Shown: positions 1 through 13,034 of the stretch, piece by piece
Layout of the letters: the number at the start of each line of letters is the position of its first letter
Position numbering within the stretch: the first letter of the stretch is position 1
DNA from: Margaritifera margaritifera
Lineage: Eukaryota; Mollusca; Bivalvia; Unionida; Margaritiferidae
Assembly: GCA_029931535.1 (NCBI GenBank)
Contig: JAQPZY010000650.1
Location: 237,252-301,251 of the forward strand
Reading direction: 5' to 3'
Length of the DNA stretch: 64,000 nt
The notes under the pieces: model-generated
Told to the model about the DNA's origin: nothing
The model's database searches: none
What the model saw: the letters and a program-made list of their open reading frames with translations, nothing else
Made by a program: the position numbers and the translations under genes

Positions 1-516
1 TTCAAGGTCTGATTAAATAAAATACTCCCAGAGTGCACGTAAGCCATTCGTGGAGGTGATTTCTTGGATCTATAAGTTCGCTTATGTTAGTCATGGAAGA
101 TAATCAGTTGAAGTAAATGCCATTTGTGCAATTCCTGTGGGAAATTAATTTGATTTTTAGGTATTTATTTTGAATTTTGGGATATTCAACTTGATATTTT
201 AGTGAACTCAGTCGATCATTGAAAATCATAGACGAACTTTGTTAATCTGATTTTTTTTCAGTAGACAGATATAAATGATGGAGGTCACAAGTAGGATTGT
301 TAAAGGTCATATGCCATGTTTGTGTCTGTCTAATTACCAAATGTGATTTTTCACGGCTCCAGATTAGCTTGGTGCCAACAGAGTATCTTACTCACCAGGT
401 CTGGGTTTATTTGGATGTTTTCATTTTGCAGTTGAGCAAAATCACGTACCTTACCCAGTGATTTATGTTTTTGATGCTATTTTTAATTAAGGAATTAGTA
501 CCTGGTACATTGTTAG
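1..516. other. AT-rich sequence, nothing recognised
   Basis: I see no coding stretch, RNA gene or repeat that I recognise before the TA microsatellite. Confidence 0.5.
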
Positions 517-527
517 TATATATATAT

Positions 528-585
<58 letters not shown>
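517..585. repeat. (TA)n microsatellite
   Basis: Almost pure TA dinucleotides with one GA interruption. Similar TA tracts occur at 4935-4979, 5025-5073, 10235-10277, 18565-18630, 40330-40389 and 52133-52198. Open frames of alternating Tyr-Ile across them are artefacts of the repeat. Confidence 0.95.
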
Positions 586-588
<3 letters not shown>

Positions 589-1320
589 TGTCAAGTAAAT
601 TTACATAATAAAGTTTGATTTTGAACATAAAGTGCACACTCTTAAACAATTAAACAACATAAATAAATGGTTCTAAGGAACACATTATCACGTTATTTTA
701 TTTTTAATACCTATGATCACAGGTTCGTCATGACGATGATAAATTAACAGAATCATGACATCTTCCTCTGAACATTTATAGTTTGAACTGAAGCATGGCC
801 AATAATGCTTTCAATTTTCTCTCTACTGGTCATAGACCAGAAGAACGTATGTGATGACCTGTTTTCCTTCTGTCCGCCTGTCGTCCGTCCGTGAGCACAA
901 GTTTGTTTTCGCCACTTCTTCTAAATAACTTAGAGGAGTGCCACGAAACTTTATAATCACGTTTATCTGAACGTATAGTTGTCCCTAAACGAAAATGGTG
1001 CCTGTCTAAAATGAAATATGGCTGCCGTGGTCTTATGATGTCTAGTTGGTCGTAAATGAAAGTGTTGCGTCTTGGGAATCCAGTAAGACTTCATATAATG
1101 TCTGGTTGGTCCAAAATAAAAATTACGCTAATTAGACCTCCGGTTCCATGACAATTGTGGTGAGCTTTTAAATCTTCATATCGCTACTTTTCCAGAATTG
1201 ATAGTGTTAGCGACAAAGTATTTTCACTAAACGTCTTCTTATGATATGTAGTTAATTCTAAATGACATTAGTGCCAATCATACGTACAAAAAGAATTTTT
1301 TACTGAACTTGTATATATCT
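586..1320. other. Non-coding; possible dispersed repeat at 860-1150
   Basis: No gene is seen. The stretch around 870-900 (CTGTCCGCCTGTCGTCCGTC) followed by text about a gene-free AT-rich region looks like a type of dispersed repeat common in molluscan genomes. Within it, two related segments near 1040 and 1100 (TGTCTAGTTGGTCGTAAAT and TGTCTGGTTGGTCCAAAAT) suggest an internal duplication. The assignment is from memory of such repeats and is weak. Confidence 0.3.
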
Positions 1321-1334
1321 TGTGAACATTTTAG

Positions 1335-1849
1335 CTCAGACATGTAAAGGAATTATTTTGTATTACTAAATTTGGTATGTTGGAGCTTCTCAAGAATATC
1401 AGAGATAGTGTCTATACTCAGCAGTTGAAAAAGAATAATAGAACAGAAGAAATGGTCTTATCTTGGATTCCTGGAAATTATTTCAGTCAGTTGAGTGACA
1501 GTACCTTCGAGGGATCCTTATTGCTTTTGCTTAGGTAGACTTTCGGCACTGACAAAATGACAGCGTTCATTCAATCTCTTCAACTTGGTACTGAAGTTAT
1601 CACAGTTATAAAATATGTGGTGTAATAAAAAAAGGCACTTTTGACCATGTTTACACTTGAAGCAGATGAAATCATGCTTGCTTGGATTTTGAGAGCACTG
1701 GTCGATGTCATATGAATTCCATCCGTGCTAATCCATTGGTATTTTTGACTCACTTGCCAAATCTCAAACGTCTTTATGCTCTATATATGGGAGACGCTTT
1801 TCAGGATGCAATATTTTCCGTTCTAAGAGCTTGCGTAACCAAAATGTGA
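1335..1849 (+). pseudogene. Possible decayed leucine-rich-repeat protein fragment
   Basis: Two open stretches look like old coding sequence. The first (about 1335-1530) reads LRHVKELFCI, then GMLELLKNIRDSVYTQQL. The second (1712-1849, 45 codons from an ATG) contains VFLTHLPNLKRL and FQDAIFSVLRAC, which have the Leu spacing of a leucine-rich repeat. The two are separated by stops and frame changes and no splice sites join them convincingly. If the reading is right this is a pseudogene relic of an LRR protein; the family cannot be named. A chance open frame in AT-rich DNA is the alternative. Confidence 0.28.
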
Positions 1850-4149
1850 AACGGAGACTGGTACTCTTACTTCTTCCACAAAGTTTAGACTGAACTTAAT
1901 TATCAGACAAGGCTAAGAATCTTCTGTAGTTGGACTCTATTCCTGTTATGATTTCGCCGACACAGCGGGCTGGTGATTATTGAATGCGTAATGGGATAAT
2001 TATTTAAATTGTTTGCTTTTTCTTTTCTAAGTGAGTGGGACATTTTTTGTTTTCCTTTTGAATATCTACGCAAATAAGCTGCTTATCTGAATCCCTGTTA
2101 ATTTTTATGAAGATCAGTGATATAATTATGTGTTGTTCTAAATGATCTTCAGACGGACATTTATGTGATTTTGCAGCAATGAAAAAATTCGAATCTTTAT
2201 GCTTCGGCATTAAAGTTATAAAGATAAAATCTAGTGGCTACCTCATATTGAACATCAACGCAATATTCTGTAAGTTTTCTCTTATTTGCTATTCCAACGA
2301 ATCGGCATGTCTACCACAGTGTTTACAAGCTCCATTAGAACTTTTGAAAACGTACACAATGCAAATATGTAAATATTCATGATGATATTTTTTAAAAACA
2401 AATAGACAGTCACAGGTGTATAATTATTTATTCCATATATGATCTATAGATATTATTCTTGTAACCAGTTTACCCGTTACTTCATATCAATTTGTAATTA
2501 ATTTCGTTTCATGTGACTCTTGTCACTCATAGCTTCGTATTAAAATGTTAGAGTTCTCTGTTATTTTAATACTTCGAGTCTTCTTTCTTTTGAATAATTA
2601 TTAAAATTATTTATAGTGTTTTCATCAAAATATTGATACATAATTACCTCTCATGGAAAAGATACGCAAATTAAAAAAAATTCACACTTATCCTGGTGTT
2701 TGCCAGATTTCGAAACATCTACCCCTATGCTGCACGTAAAACCCGAAATAGAGAAAAAGCCAAGTTCCTTTGTTAAAATCTGTCTCTAGAGAAGAAGAGC
2801 AGAAATGTTACATTTCACATTTGTGAGATAAACTTAAATTGTCAGATAATTGTAAATATATATTTCGCGTTGTGTTACACTCTTTATTCTATACAAATAG
2901 GAAAAGACAATCTTTATCGCAATTATTCAGTTTACACCTTATTGTTATTAGTGAATTCAAGTTCCAATGAAATGTAATCAATTCAAACTTGACGGTAATG
3001 AGAGAGACCCATGTAAAACCAGTCGTAAATGAATCAATTTATTTGTAGAAACGCCGTTTTAGCTGTTTAGTCTAAGAGTTATGCAAGTTCAGAAATGCCA
3101 ACGAGATTTCGACGTACCAATATATATAAGATATTCAGTATTAACAAATTGACAACTTTAGTTTAAATTTTGAATCACCAACGTTGGTGCTTGCTGCAAT
3201 ATCCTTATAATTTGTCTCGTTCACAGGAATTTTCTTGCAATGTTACGCCAGTATTTCTCCTTGAACACCAATCTCGTTGACGATTTTAACGACCTAAATT
3301 CGATCACGTGAAAGGTTGTTTTCTGGAACTTATTATGTGATCCTTCTCACACCAGTTGTAAGTAATTAAATATTGGGACCAGTCTGCTCTCCCTCTGGTA
3401 GGGGTTTATTAGTATTGAAGAGTTAGTGCAAAGCTCTTGTATGAGCTTGATCAAATGGTTTTTAATGCATAGTTGTGCCAATATGCCACCTGCAATTTAG
3501 TCGTTGCAAATACAGGGATATAAGCCAGTTGATTATCAAGAAAATTGCAAAGGTTTTGTAAATCAACATTCAGTTTGAGAACTGTTCACACCCTGTCCGA
3601 TATGTCATCTCTTAAAGTTTTCATCTTCTAACTATGTCGGATTATTGTTCGGTAGATACATTATTGCGAATTTTCCATAGGCAAATCCCTCTTTGGATGT
3701 ACATTGTATACACAATATAGATCTGTTCAGAACATATTTGTTTAGATGCTATGGAATACAATGTAAACCAGATATGGAGTATCTGACTTTCTAACTGATT
3801 TTTGATGTTACTATTCAAATGTGTACATTGTGCAATGGTTGCATTTAAGCTTGGGAACCTTAGTCCAAAACTCAATTACCATTCAAAAGAAATTATTTTT
3901 AGTCCTCTTTGTAGATTATTTTTATTTCTTTATTTTTGAGAGGGTACACAGGTGTTTGGCAGCTTGTGTAATTTTATCATCGACCTCATCTCTTGTTTTA
4001 CCAAGTAGAAGGCCTGAATTTGCTCATTTGAATAGGTTATTGACTTAAGAAACTTTATGATGATGTATCACCAGAGAAAATCTTGGACTTTATGAAGGAA
4101 TGCGGTCTATCTAAAACATTTTGGACCTATATTGTAAGGATATGTTTTA
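1850..4149. other. Non-coding, nothing recognised
   Basis: Short open frames at 2004-2210, 2179-2382, 3642-3875 and 3821-4048 have no recognisable motif, no convincing splice context and AT-driven composition. No RNA gene or clear repeat was seen. Confidence 0.5.
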
Positions 4150-4552
4150 CTTTTATCTTTTATTTATATATTTGTACAGACTGTCAACATCTTTAGCTTT
4201 ATCTTTTATTTATATATTTGTACAGACTGTCAACATCTTTACATTTATCTTTTGTTTATATATTTGTACAGACTGTCAACTGTACAGACTGTCAACATCT
4301 TTACCTTTATCTTTTGTTTATATATTTGTACAGACTGTCAACATCTTTACCTTTATCTTTTGTTTATATATTTGTACAGACTGTCAACATCTTTACCTTT
4401 ATCTTTTATTTATCTATTTGTACAGACTGTCAACATCTTTACCTTTATCTTTTGTTTATATATTTGTACAGACTGTCAACATCTTTACCTTTCTCTTTTG
4501 TTTATATATTTGTACAGACTGTCAACATCTTTACCTTTATCTTTTGTTTTGT
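4150..4552. repeat. 46-bp minisatellite, about 8 copies
   Basis: The motif GTACAGACTGTCAAC recurs at 4174, 4220, 4266, 4328, 4374, 4420, 4466 and 4512, a steady 46-bp step, with an extra 16-bp partial duplication near 4280. Copies differ at only a few positions. All three forward frames stay open across it, which is a property of the repeat and not evidence of a protein. Confidence 0.95.
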
Positions 4553-4773
4553 TTTACACTATATTTACGTTTATTTGGAAGGGTTTATCTTCCTAATGTT
4601 TATTTTTTCAATTTTATCTTTACATTTTTAGAACTTGCCTTTTAATCGGCAGCATATAGCCACTACGGTGCTGACGTGCCGTTAAAGCCAGAAATACATA
4701 CATACATTGTCCTCGTAGCTGCTGCAACTTTGACGGTGTAACAATTATTAATCTGTGCTGTTTTTGTTTTTTG

Positions 4774-4931
4774 AGTCATATGTGTCACTTCATAGCATTC
4801 AGACGTATGTGTCACATCATAGCGTTCATTTATATACGTCACATAGCATTCAGACGTATGTGTCATATCATAGCGTTCATATATATATACGTCACATCAT
4901 AGCATTCAGACGTATGTGTCACATCATAGCG

Positions 4932-4980
<49 letters not shown>

Positions 4981-5021
4981 GTCACATCATAGCATTCAGA
5001 CGTACGTGTCACATCATAGAG

Positions 5022-5074
<53 letters not shown>

Positions 5075-5372
5075 GTCATTCAGACGTATCACATAGCATT
5101 CAGACGTATGCGTCTCATCATAGCGTGGAGACATGTGTCACATCATAGCGTTCATATATATACGTCACATCATAGCATTTAGACGTATGTGTCACATCAT
5201 AGCGTTGAGACATGTGTCACATCATAGCATTCAGGCACATGTGTCACATCATATCGTTGAGACATGTGTCACATCATAGCGTTCAGACACATGTGTCACA
5301 TCATAGCGTTCAGACATGTGTCACATATCAATCAGACATATGTGTCACATCATGGGGTTGAGACTTGTCACA
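4774..5372. repeat. CACATCATAGC minisatellite with nested TA tracts
   Basis: Repeated variants of GTGTCACATCATAGCGTTCA alternate with versions ending CATTCAGACGTA. Unit length varies from about 24 to 55 bp. Two TA tracts (4935-4979 and 5025-5073) have expanded at the same internal TATA position of different units, so the microsatellites grew inside an existing minisatellite. Confidence 0.9.
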
Positions 5373-6796
5373 TTTAAGCTTTATTTTGTTTACAAAAATA
5401 GGTAAATTACTAAGGTTAAGTGTTCTGAAATGGAACTGGAGATAAGGTCTGAATATCCCAAATGTTTTCACCTACCGGAAACAGAATTCTGACCAGCGTG
5501 CTAAAGTTATGGATATAGATAATTAGCTATACATCTTATATCCTTTATGTATTCTCAGCTTTAGAGTCTTCTAATTGTCAGCGTGAAGCCAGGGTGTCTT
5601 CTAAACCTATCAGTAAAATGTTAAGGGAAAACCTTGAAGTCGGATGCATTCAACGTAAAATGATTGAGTCCTTTTATTTACACAAGGAGAACATACAATG
5701 TAGTTGAGAATTTCAGACCAGTTTATGTCATCATTATGGACATTTCACTATAATACGTAATTGAAAACAAGTTTTTGTTTCTTATTTTGGTTTGATGGTT
5801 TCATTTGCCTTAACCCTTCTTTCCGCAAGTGTTAGGTCCCAATTCCACCAACACAAGTCTTAACATTTAATCTAGAATTTAAACATTTGATTGGTCAATT
5901 TTAAGCCACAAGTATATCAGTCAGATCACTGGATTCTCACTTAAACTTAAGTACATTCAAGCACATTGCCCAGATAAGACCATCTGAAAAGGAAGCACTC
6001 CCTTGACAGTGTTAGAGGTATCTATACTTTGAAGGAATAAGTAAAAAAAAGCAATGTGCAAAATTGCAAAAATACAACATAAATCGTGTCAATTATTTTT
6101 GTGGGCATCTATATATGATAAAGAGTGCCAAGTAGTTAATGTTTTTTTTTTCCCCCGACAGTTTAATATGGATACCTGCATCACCCAGTAGCGTTTTTCA
6201 ATCACTCTTCATCATGGTTCGAAAGAACTGGAACTATGCTCTTTACGGTGCCAAACTAGTGTACCTAAAGTACCAGCTGTCATTGAATTCCATATGTATG
6301 TCTTGATATTCGTTTAAACGACGAATACAATTTATTATTAAATTGGAACAAATATATTATTCAAAGAATTTTTGAAGTTGCTTCAAAATTGCAGCAACAA
6401 ACGTGTAACATTCTTTCGGGCATATCTGAAAAGCAAACCAATTCACATACCGGTCGTTCAGTGTAAATTTCCGGGCATATAGGAATGCATAAAGGTGTTA
6501 CACATCGTCTGCATCGAATTGCAGTGAAATCTTCGGCAAAATACTCAAGTGCCACAGCATCAACACTATTAGAAACATGTAGCCACAAAATTTTCCTCAA
6601 AACTAGATAAATTGAATTAATGAAAGTGATACAGAGTAAATCTACAGTATACACACTAATGTACATGTGTGTTAGGAAACAGGAGGACATATTCGTACGC
6701 GTTAATGACTTATCATTTGTTAACCTTGTTACGCTGCTGCAGCATAGTTCCAGTATTCGATTTCTATGTAACAAATTTAAATCGATGTTTCTTCTC
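5373..6796. other. Non-coding; dispersed repeat copy at 5452-5525
   Basis: The segment 5452-5525 resembles 22948-23022: both contain AATGTTTTCACCTAC, GGAAAC and TAAAGTTATGGATA in the same order, so a dispersed repeat is present twice in the window. On the minus strand 6361-6774 is a 137-codon open frame ending in a Cys-rich stretch (CRRCVTPLCIPICPEIY) faintly like the Cys-rich C-terminus of piggyBac-type transposases. This is too weak to call. Nothing else was recognised. Confidence 0.4.
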
Positions 6797-7084
6797 GTTG
6801 GCGGCGTGAGGGGAGGGGAATTCCCTCCGGGCGCAGGGCGAGGGGGAGGCGCGCTGTCGGAATTATTATTATTATTATTATTTATTTTTTTGGGTTTATT
6901 TTGGCCCTTTTCCGTCCCCCCCCCCCCACCCCCACCCCCCGCCCTCTAAGCACCGGTTGCAGGGCTAAGATGTGTTGGGGGTGAGGTGGAGGTTGGCAGA
7001 TGACATAAAAACTATTCTCTGTGGCAAAGTAGGGACGCCACTAATGAACATAGCCCCCGGCGCCTCGAACCCTCGCGCCGCAAC
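6797..7084. mobile_element. GC-rich inverted-repeat element, copy 1
   Basis: The left end GTTGGCGGCGTGAGGG matches the reverse complement of the right end (GTTGCGGCGCGAGGG). The inner part GTGGCAAAGTAGGG followed by GCCACTAATGAACAT is shared with the element at 9017-9275. It carries an ATT tract and a C-rich run near 6916-6945. No coding sequence is present, so it would be non-autonomous. The ends resemble TIRs of cut-and-paste transposons, but the superfamily is not determined. Confidence 0.6.
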
Positions 7085-7102
7085 TGTTTCTTCTTCCAAG
7101 CT

Positions 7103-8580
7103 GTGTAATAAAAGCACTATCAGAATAGTATGCTGATCGTGTAATAAAAGCACTATCAAAATGGTATGCTGATCGTGTAATAAAAGCACTATCAGAATAG
7201 TATGCTGATCGTGTAATAAAAGCACTATCAAAACGGGATGCTGATCTTGTAATAAAAGCACTATCAAAATGGGATGCTGATCTTGTAATAAAAGCACTAT
7301 CAAAACGGGATGCTGATCGTGTAATAAAAGCACTATCAGAATAGTATGCTGATCGTGTAATAAAAGCACTATCAAAACGGGATGCTGATCTTGTAATAAA
7401 AGCACTATCAAAATGGGATGCTGATCTTGTAATAAAAGCACTATCAAAATGGGATGCTGATCTTGTAATAAAAGCACTATCAAAACGGGATGCTGATCGT
7501 GTAATAAAAGCACTATCAGAATAGTATGCTGATCGTGTAATAAAAGCACTATCAGAATAGTATGCTGATCGTGTAATAAAAGCACTATCAGTATAGTATG
7601 CTGATCGTGTAATAAAAGCACTATCAGTATAGTATGCTGATCGTGTAATAAAAGCACTATCAGCATAATATGATGATCGTGTAATAAAAGCACTATCAGT
7701 ATAGTATGCTGATCGTGTAATAAAAGCATTATCAGAATAGTATGCTGATCGTGTAATAAAAGCACTATCAGAATGGTATGCTGATCGTGTAATAAAAGCA
7801 CTATCAAAACGGGATGCTGATCTTGTAATAAAAGCACTATCAGAATAGTATGCTGATCGTGTAATAAAAGCACTATCAGAATAGTATGCTGATCGTGTAA
7901 TAAAAGCACTATCAGAATAGTATGCTGATCTTGTAATAAAAGCACTATCAAAACGGGATGCTGATCGTGTAATAAAAGCACTATCAGTATAGTATGCTGA
8001 TCGTGTAATAAAAACACTATCAGAATAGTATGCTGATCTTGTAATAAAAGCACTATCAAAACGGGATGCTGATCGTGTAATAAAAGCACTATCAGAATAG
8101 TATGCTGATCGTGTAATAAAAGCACTATCAGTATAGTATGCTGATCGTGTAATAAAAGCACTATCAGCATAATATGATGATCGTGTAATAAAAGCACTAT
8201 CAGTATAGTATGCTGATCGTGTAATAAAAGCATTATCAGAATAGTATGCTGATCGTGTAATAAAAGCACTATCAGAATGGTATGCTGATCGTGTAATAAA
8301 AGCATTATCAGTATAGTATGCTGATCGTGTAATAAAAGCACTATCAGCATAATATGATGATCGTGTAATAAAAGCACTATCAGTATAGTATGCTGATCGT
8401 GTAATAAAAGCATTATCAGAATAGTATGCTGATCGTGTAATAAAAGCACTATCAGAATGGTATGCTGATCGTGTAATAAAAGCATTATCAAAATAGTATG
8501 CTGATCGTGTAATAAAAGCACTATCAGAATAGTATGCTGATCGTGTAATAAAAGCATTATCAGAATGGTATGCTGATCGT
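7103..8580. repeat. 36-bp minisatellite, 41 copies, with higher-order structure
   Basis: Each unit reads about GTGTAATAAAAGCACTATCA followed by a variable 16 bp ending GCTGATC. Units fall into variants (AAACGGG, GAATAGT, GTATAGT, GCATAATATGATG). A block of five units in fixed order (GTATAG, GCATAA, GTATAG, CATT-GAATAG, GAATGG) occurs three times near 7610-7790, 8120-8290 and 8310-8470, so a 180-bp higher-order repeat has been duplicated. Because 36 is divisible by three, two minus-strand frames stay open for more than 500 codons; neither is credible as a gene. Confidence 0.97.
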
Positions 8581-9016
8581 GAAACCTGAAGCATTTGATG
8601 CAGTCAGGTAACATCATCAGATCACACAATTCACGCTACGAGCTCGTGAGATTCGCTGATATCCCACACCCACTCGATATGAGACAGCTGTCTCGATCAA
8701 CGTACTACAATAGTTGTGCGTTTATAGGCGCTAATTAGAAATTCAACTGCATGTACATTAATTTTTCAGACAAACCGTCTGCCAGTTAAGGCATCTGCGC
8801 CTATACGCATTTTCTAATTGGCACGAATCAGGAAATTCGGTTTGACTGGAGTGTTTATTTTACGATGCATGTTTATTTTGTACAGGTCTAAACACAATTG
8901 CAGGTTGTGTAAACTGTAATCCAGGCACAATATGAGTATGCAATGTAAATGCTTGCAGTTACCTACCTTTTTCATTCAGGTTTAATACCACGATAAACTA
9001 AATAGCTTGACCATAT
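8581..9016. other. Non-coding; dispersed repeat copy at 8812-8895
   Basis: TCTAATTGGCACGAAT near 8812 and TTTATTTTGTACAGGTCT near 8872 recur in the same order at 13352-13430, marking a second dispersed family. Nothing else was recognised. Confidence 0.5.
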
Positions 9017-9275
9017 GCGCGGCGCGTGTAATGACAAGGTCCCACAAGGAGGGTCAAGGAGGGCGCCACTAAAGAACATTGCCCATGGGCGCCTCTATAG
9101 GGGCGCCACTAAAGAGCATTGCCCCCGGGCGCCGGGCGAGAAGGGGGCGCCGTCGGGAACTGTTCTATGTGGCAAAGTAGGGGTGCCACTAAAGAACATT
9201 GCCCACGGGCGCCTCGGTGGGAGCGCCACTAAAAAACATTGCCCCCGGGCGCCTCGAACCCTCGCGCCGCCACTG
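9017..9275. mobile_element. GC-rich inverted-repeat element, copy 2
   Basis: It is related to 6797-7084: it shares GTGGCAAAGTAGGG, the right end CCTCGCGCCGCCACTGG and several GCGCCACTAAAGAACATTG blocks, here repeated four times (about 9062, 9106, 9184 and 9226). The internal motif has therefore duplicated within this copy. The 96-codon open frame across it is a product of that repetition. Non-autonomous; superfamily unknown. Confidence 0.55.
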
Positions 9276-9639
9276 GTCCCATTGCTTACTTTATATTCTT
9301 CTTAACACGTGTTGATCCTTGTTCTTCTCGATTAACTTGCAGGTAAAAAGCTGATTTTTATTTTATATCTTGTGTCCAAGTTAGTACATAACATAAGGAA
9401 CATACTCTTTCTGTGTTTGAACGTATAACTTATGCCCTGGATTTAGTTTTAAAACAATGTAGAAAAATGAAGGAAATATATAAGGTACTTAGTGTAGTGA
9501 ATCCTGAAGGTGACTCCGTCCATGAAATAGAACGAGGATGATTCTCGTACCTAAATCTTTTTTGAGGTGCACAATGAGGGGTTTGAAATGTGGCCAACAG
9601 ATGTCCAAAGGCCCACATGTTCCTTGGAGAGTTAAATCG
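9276..9639. other. Non-coding, nothing recognised
   Basis: Short overlapping open frames on both strands show no family motif. Confidence 0.4.
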
Positions 9640-9767
9640 GTTGTTTGTATGGTGTTTAACGGCACATCATCCAATGGTATACGCCGTACTATTGGAGTGA
9701 AGTGCCTTTTCCAGAGAAACACCACATCAACCAATTGATGCTGATATGGCCAGGATTCGAACCCGCA
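9640..9767 (-). mobile_element. tRNA-derived SINE, 5'-truncated, minus strand
   Basis: Read on the minus strand, a pol III B box (GGGTTCGAATCC) is followed by a core resembling the GTGTCCTTGGGCAAGGCAC type (here GTGTTTCTCTGGAAAAGGCA) and a tail with GTGCCGTTAAACACC. No A box is visible upstream, so this copy is truncated or diverged at its 5' end. The same tail type is seen at 48834-49000. Confidence 0.65.
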
Positions 9768-11178
<1,411 letters not shown>

Positions 11179-11370
11179 CCGAAGCTGTGGTGGATCAGTT
11201 ATTGGTGTTTCGTTCTCGCGACCAGATGGGGTGCGGGTTCGAATCCTGCTCAAACCAGGCTGGTCGCCCGCCGGGGTGTATCCCTGGGCAAGACAATTTA
11301 CTTCAATTGTCTCGGCACAATCCAATCTTTCATGTTTTGATGTTCCGTTAAATACAATTCAATCAATCAA
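11179..11370 (+). mobile_element. tRNA-derived SINE with target-site duplication
   Basis: A pol III A-box-like segment (GGTGGATCAGT) at about 11189 is followed 30-40 bp later by a B box (GGGTTCGAATCC). A conserved SINE core (GTATCCCTGGGCAAGACAAT) comes next, then a tail (GATGTTCCGTTAAATAC) ending in ATCA repeats. Imperfect 12-bp flanks match at 10 of 12 positions: TGCTATTGTATG at 11167 and TGCCATTGCATG at 11371. These look like an old target duplication. It is a retroposed element and not a working tRNA gene. Confidence 0.82.
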
Positions 11371-11382
11371 TGCCATTGCATG

Positions 11383-12907
11383 GCTAACGCCCTTAAATAC
11401 CTAACCATATCATGAAACCACGAAGAATAGTTAGCGTGCTGAATGAATGAATATACTTTTTTCTTTTTTGTTTTTATCGAATATGATAAGTGTGCCTCCC
11501 ATTTACTCATAATATAATCTTTCTAATATACTAGCAATATGCCATAAATATTGTACGCTCACTCTATGTAGACGGGTGTGTCCTGGCATTATAGTAGATT
11601 CCACTTAATTGCTTACCACTTATTTGCATATCCCCGATATTTATACATATTTTCCATGCACAACTATTTTTCTTCTTATTTATCTTGAAGTTTGACCGCT
11701 TATAGACATACCTGTTATCTGTATAACAAAAGGTCAGGAGATTGTTGCAATTATCTAAATAAGACACCTTGAAGTGGCTGTTTCATAGACCGTAGAATCA
11801 AAGTTTGCTCCATAATTGCCTATGTTAGGATTGGGTAAGGACTATATATGTAGGTATGGTACGTCATTCATGTTGTACAGAGGCTGTTTGCGCGGATATA
11901 AAGGAGCTGTTTAATAAAGAGGGGACATTGTAACTGAAGCAGTGTGTAAGAGCATGGACTTTCTTAGATTTAGAAACAACGAGTTACAAGAATGACTATT
12001 AGAGATTCTCGTGTGATTTAGTGTCTTTAGTTTTCAGTGCTGTCAATAACGCGTAAATGTGTGAGGTATTAGTGCTGACTTACGACCGCGTTATAATGGA
12101 TATCACTTCGCGTACTGTTGTTATATTGTATGTAAGTTATATTCGATCATTTACTAGGATTACATTTAAAATGTAATACATTACCAAATTCATTTATATC
12201 CCTCACTCAGTTTAGGTTCAATATATTTTGTTGTTGTTTATTACATTTTGCAACAGCATGTCGATTATCATGTGCGTTAGTCTTTATAGGCAAAAGTTAT
12301 TTCCCCTATTTTTAGTCCGTTCCCTTTTATTTGCATTGCCTGCTTAATTGAACATTTTCTCTTGGCAAAAACGTTATGCAAATAATCGGAATGCACTTTA
12401 TTAAGTTGTCGGTAGGATTTTGAGTATTTTCATATGATCACATCATAGCGAGCTACAGGTAAATACAGATCTGATGGCACTCATGAATTTGGCACAAATG
12501 TAATATTTATGTAAACAAAACATGGACTGGCCCATAAACAGGGTAGTCAGATCGACATATATGCTAACCCCGCACTACGCAGCAGTTCGAATTGTAGGTA
12601 TCGATTCGGTGTCGACAGAGTGCAGGAACAACTCCTAATATAGCTGTGTTGTTCGTGACAGAGTATTATTTTCTGTATAATTACACATTTTTACCAAGCC
12701 TTTGTAACAAGCGTTCAGATCGGTTAAAATTGCATCACGTGAAACAGAAAATGAACTAATTATGTATTTATGCGCCCTCATTGTGTTCTTTGACAATAAT
12801 TGTAAATAATGGTTAAAATATAGTTCTTTTCGTTATTTCTTGAGATTTATTGTTATTATTATTATTGTTATAACCATTTGTAATTGTAAGATTTTAACTT
12901 TATATTT
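11383..12907. other. Non-coding, nothing recognised
   Basis: A TATA-like GATATAAAGG near 11898 is followed by a 13-codon open frame at 11954, which I do not consider a gene. No other structure was seen. Confidence 0.45.
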
Positions 12908-13034
12908 TACAGGATTTATGAAGTCATGAGCTTGAAAATCGATTACACATTATCGATGAGCGGCCTTGGCTTTGGCATGGCGTTCATGCAGTGTGTAATC
13001 TATTTTCAAGCTTCATGACTTCATGAATCCTGTA
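12908..13034. mobile_element. 127-bp foldback (long inverted repeat)
   Basis: The left arm 12908-12950 (starting TACAGGATTTATGAAGTCAT) is nearly the exact reverse complement of the right arm 12992-13034 (ending ATGAATCCTGTA), with about three mismatches and one indel over 43 bp and a 41-bp spacer. No coding capacity. It could be a foldback MITE, or a transcribed hairpin if a transcript covers it. The spacer is long for a microRNA precursor. Confidence 0.75.

Noticed and set aside
4121..4645. 174-codon frame in the 46-bp array
   Set aside because: All three frames are open and the translation is only the repeat.
6361..6774. 137-codon Cys-rich minus frame, faintly piggyBac-like at its end
   Set aside because: Only a short Cys motif resembles the transposase C-terminus; no catalytic region is visible.
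6965..8629. 554- and 517-codon minus-strand open frames with 12-residue repeats
   Set aside because: Unit length 36 is divisible by three and lacks stops in two frames, so two overlapping long frames exist at once. No start context, splice sites or non-repeat domain supports a gene.
11179..11250. tRNA gene
   Set aside because: Only the pol III promoter of a SINE; a core and tail follow.
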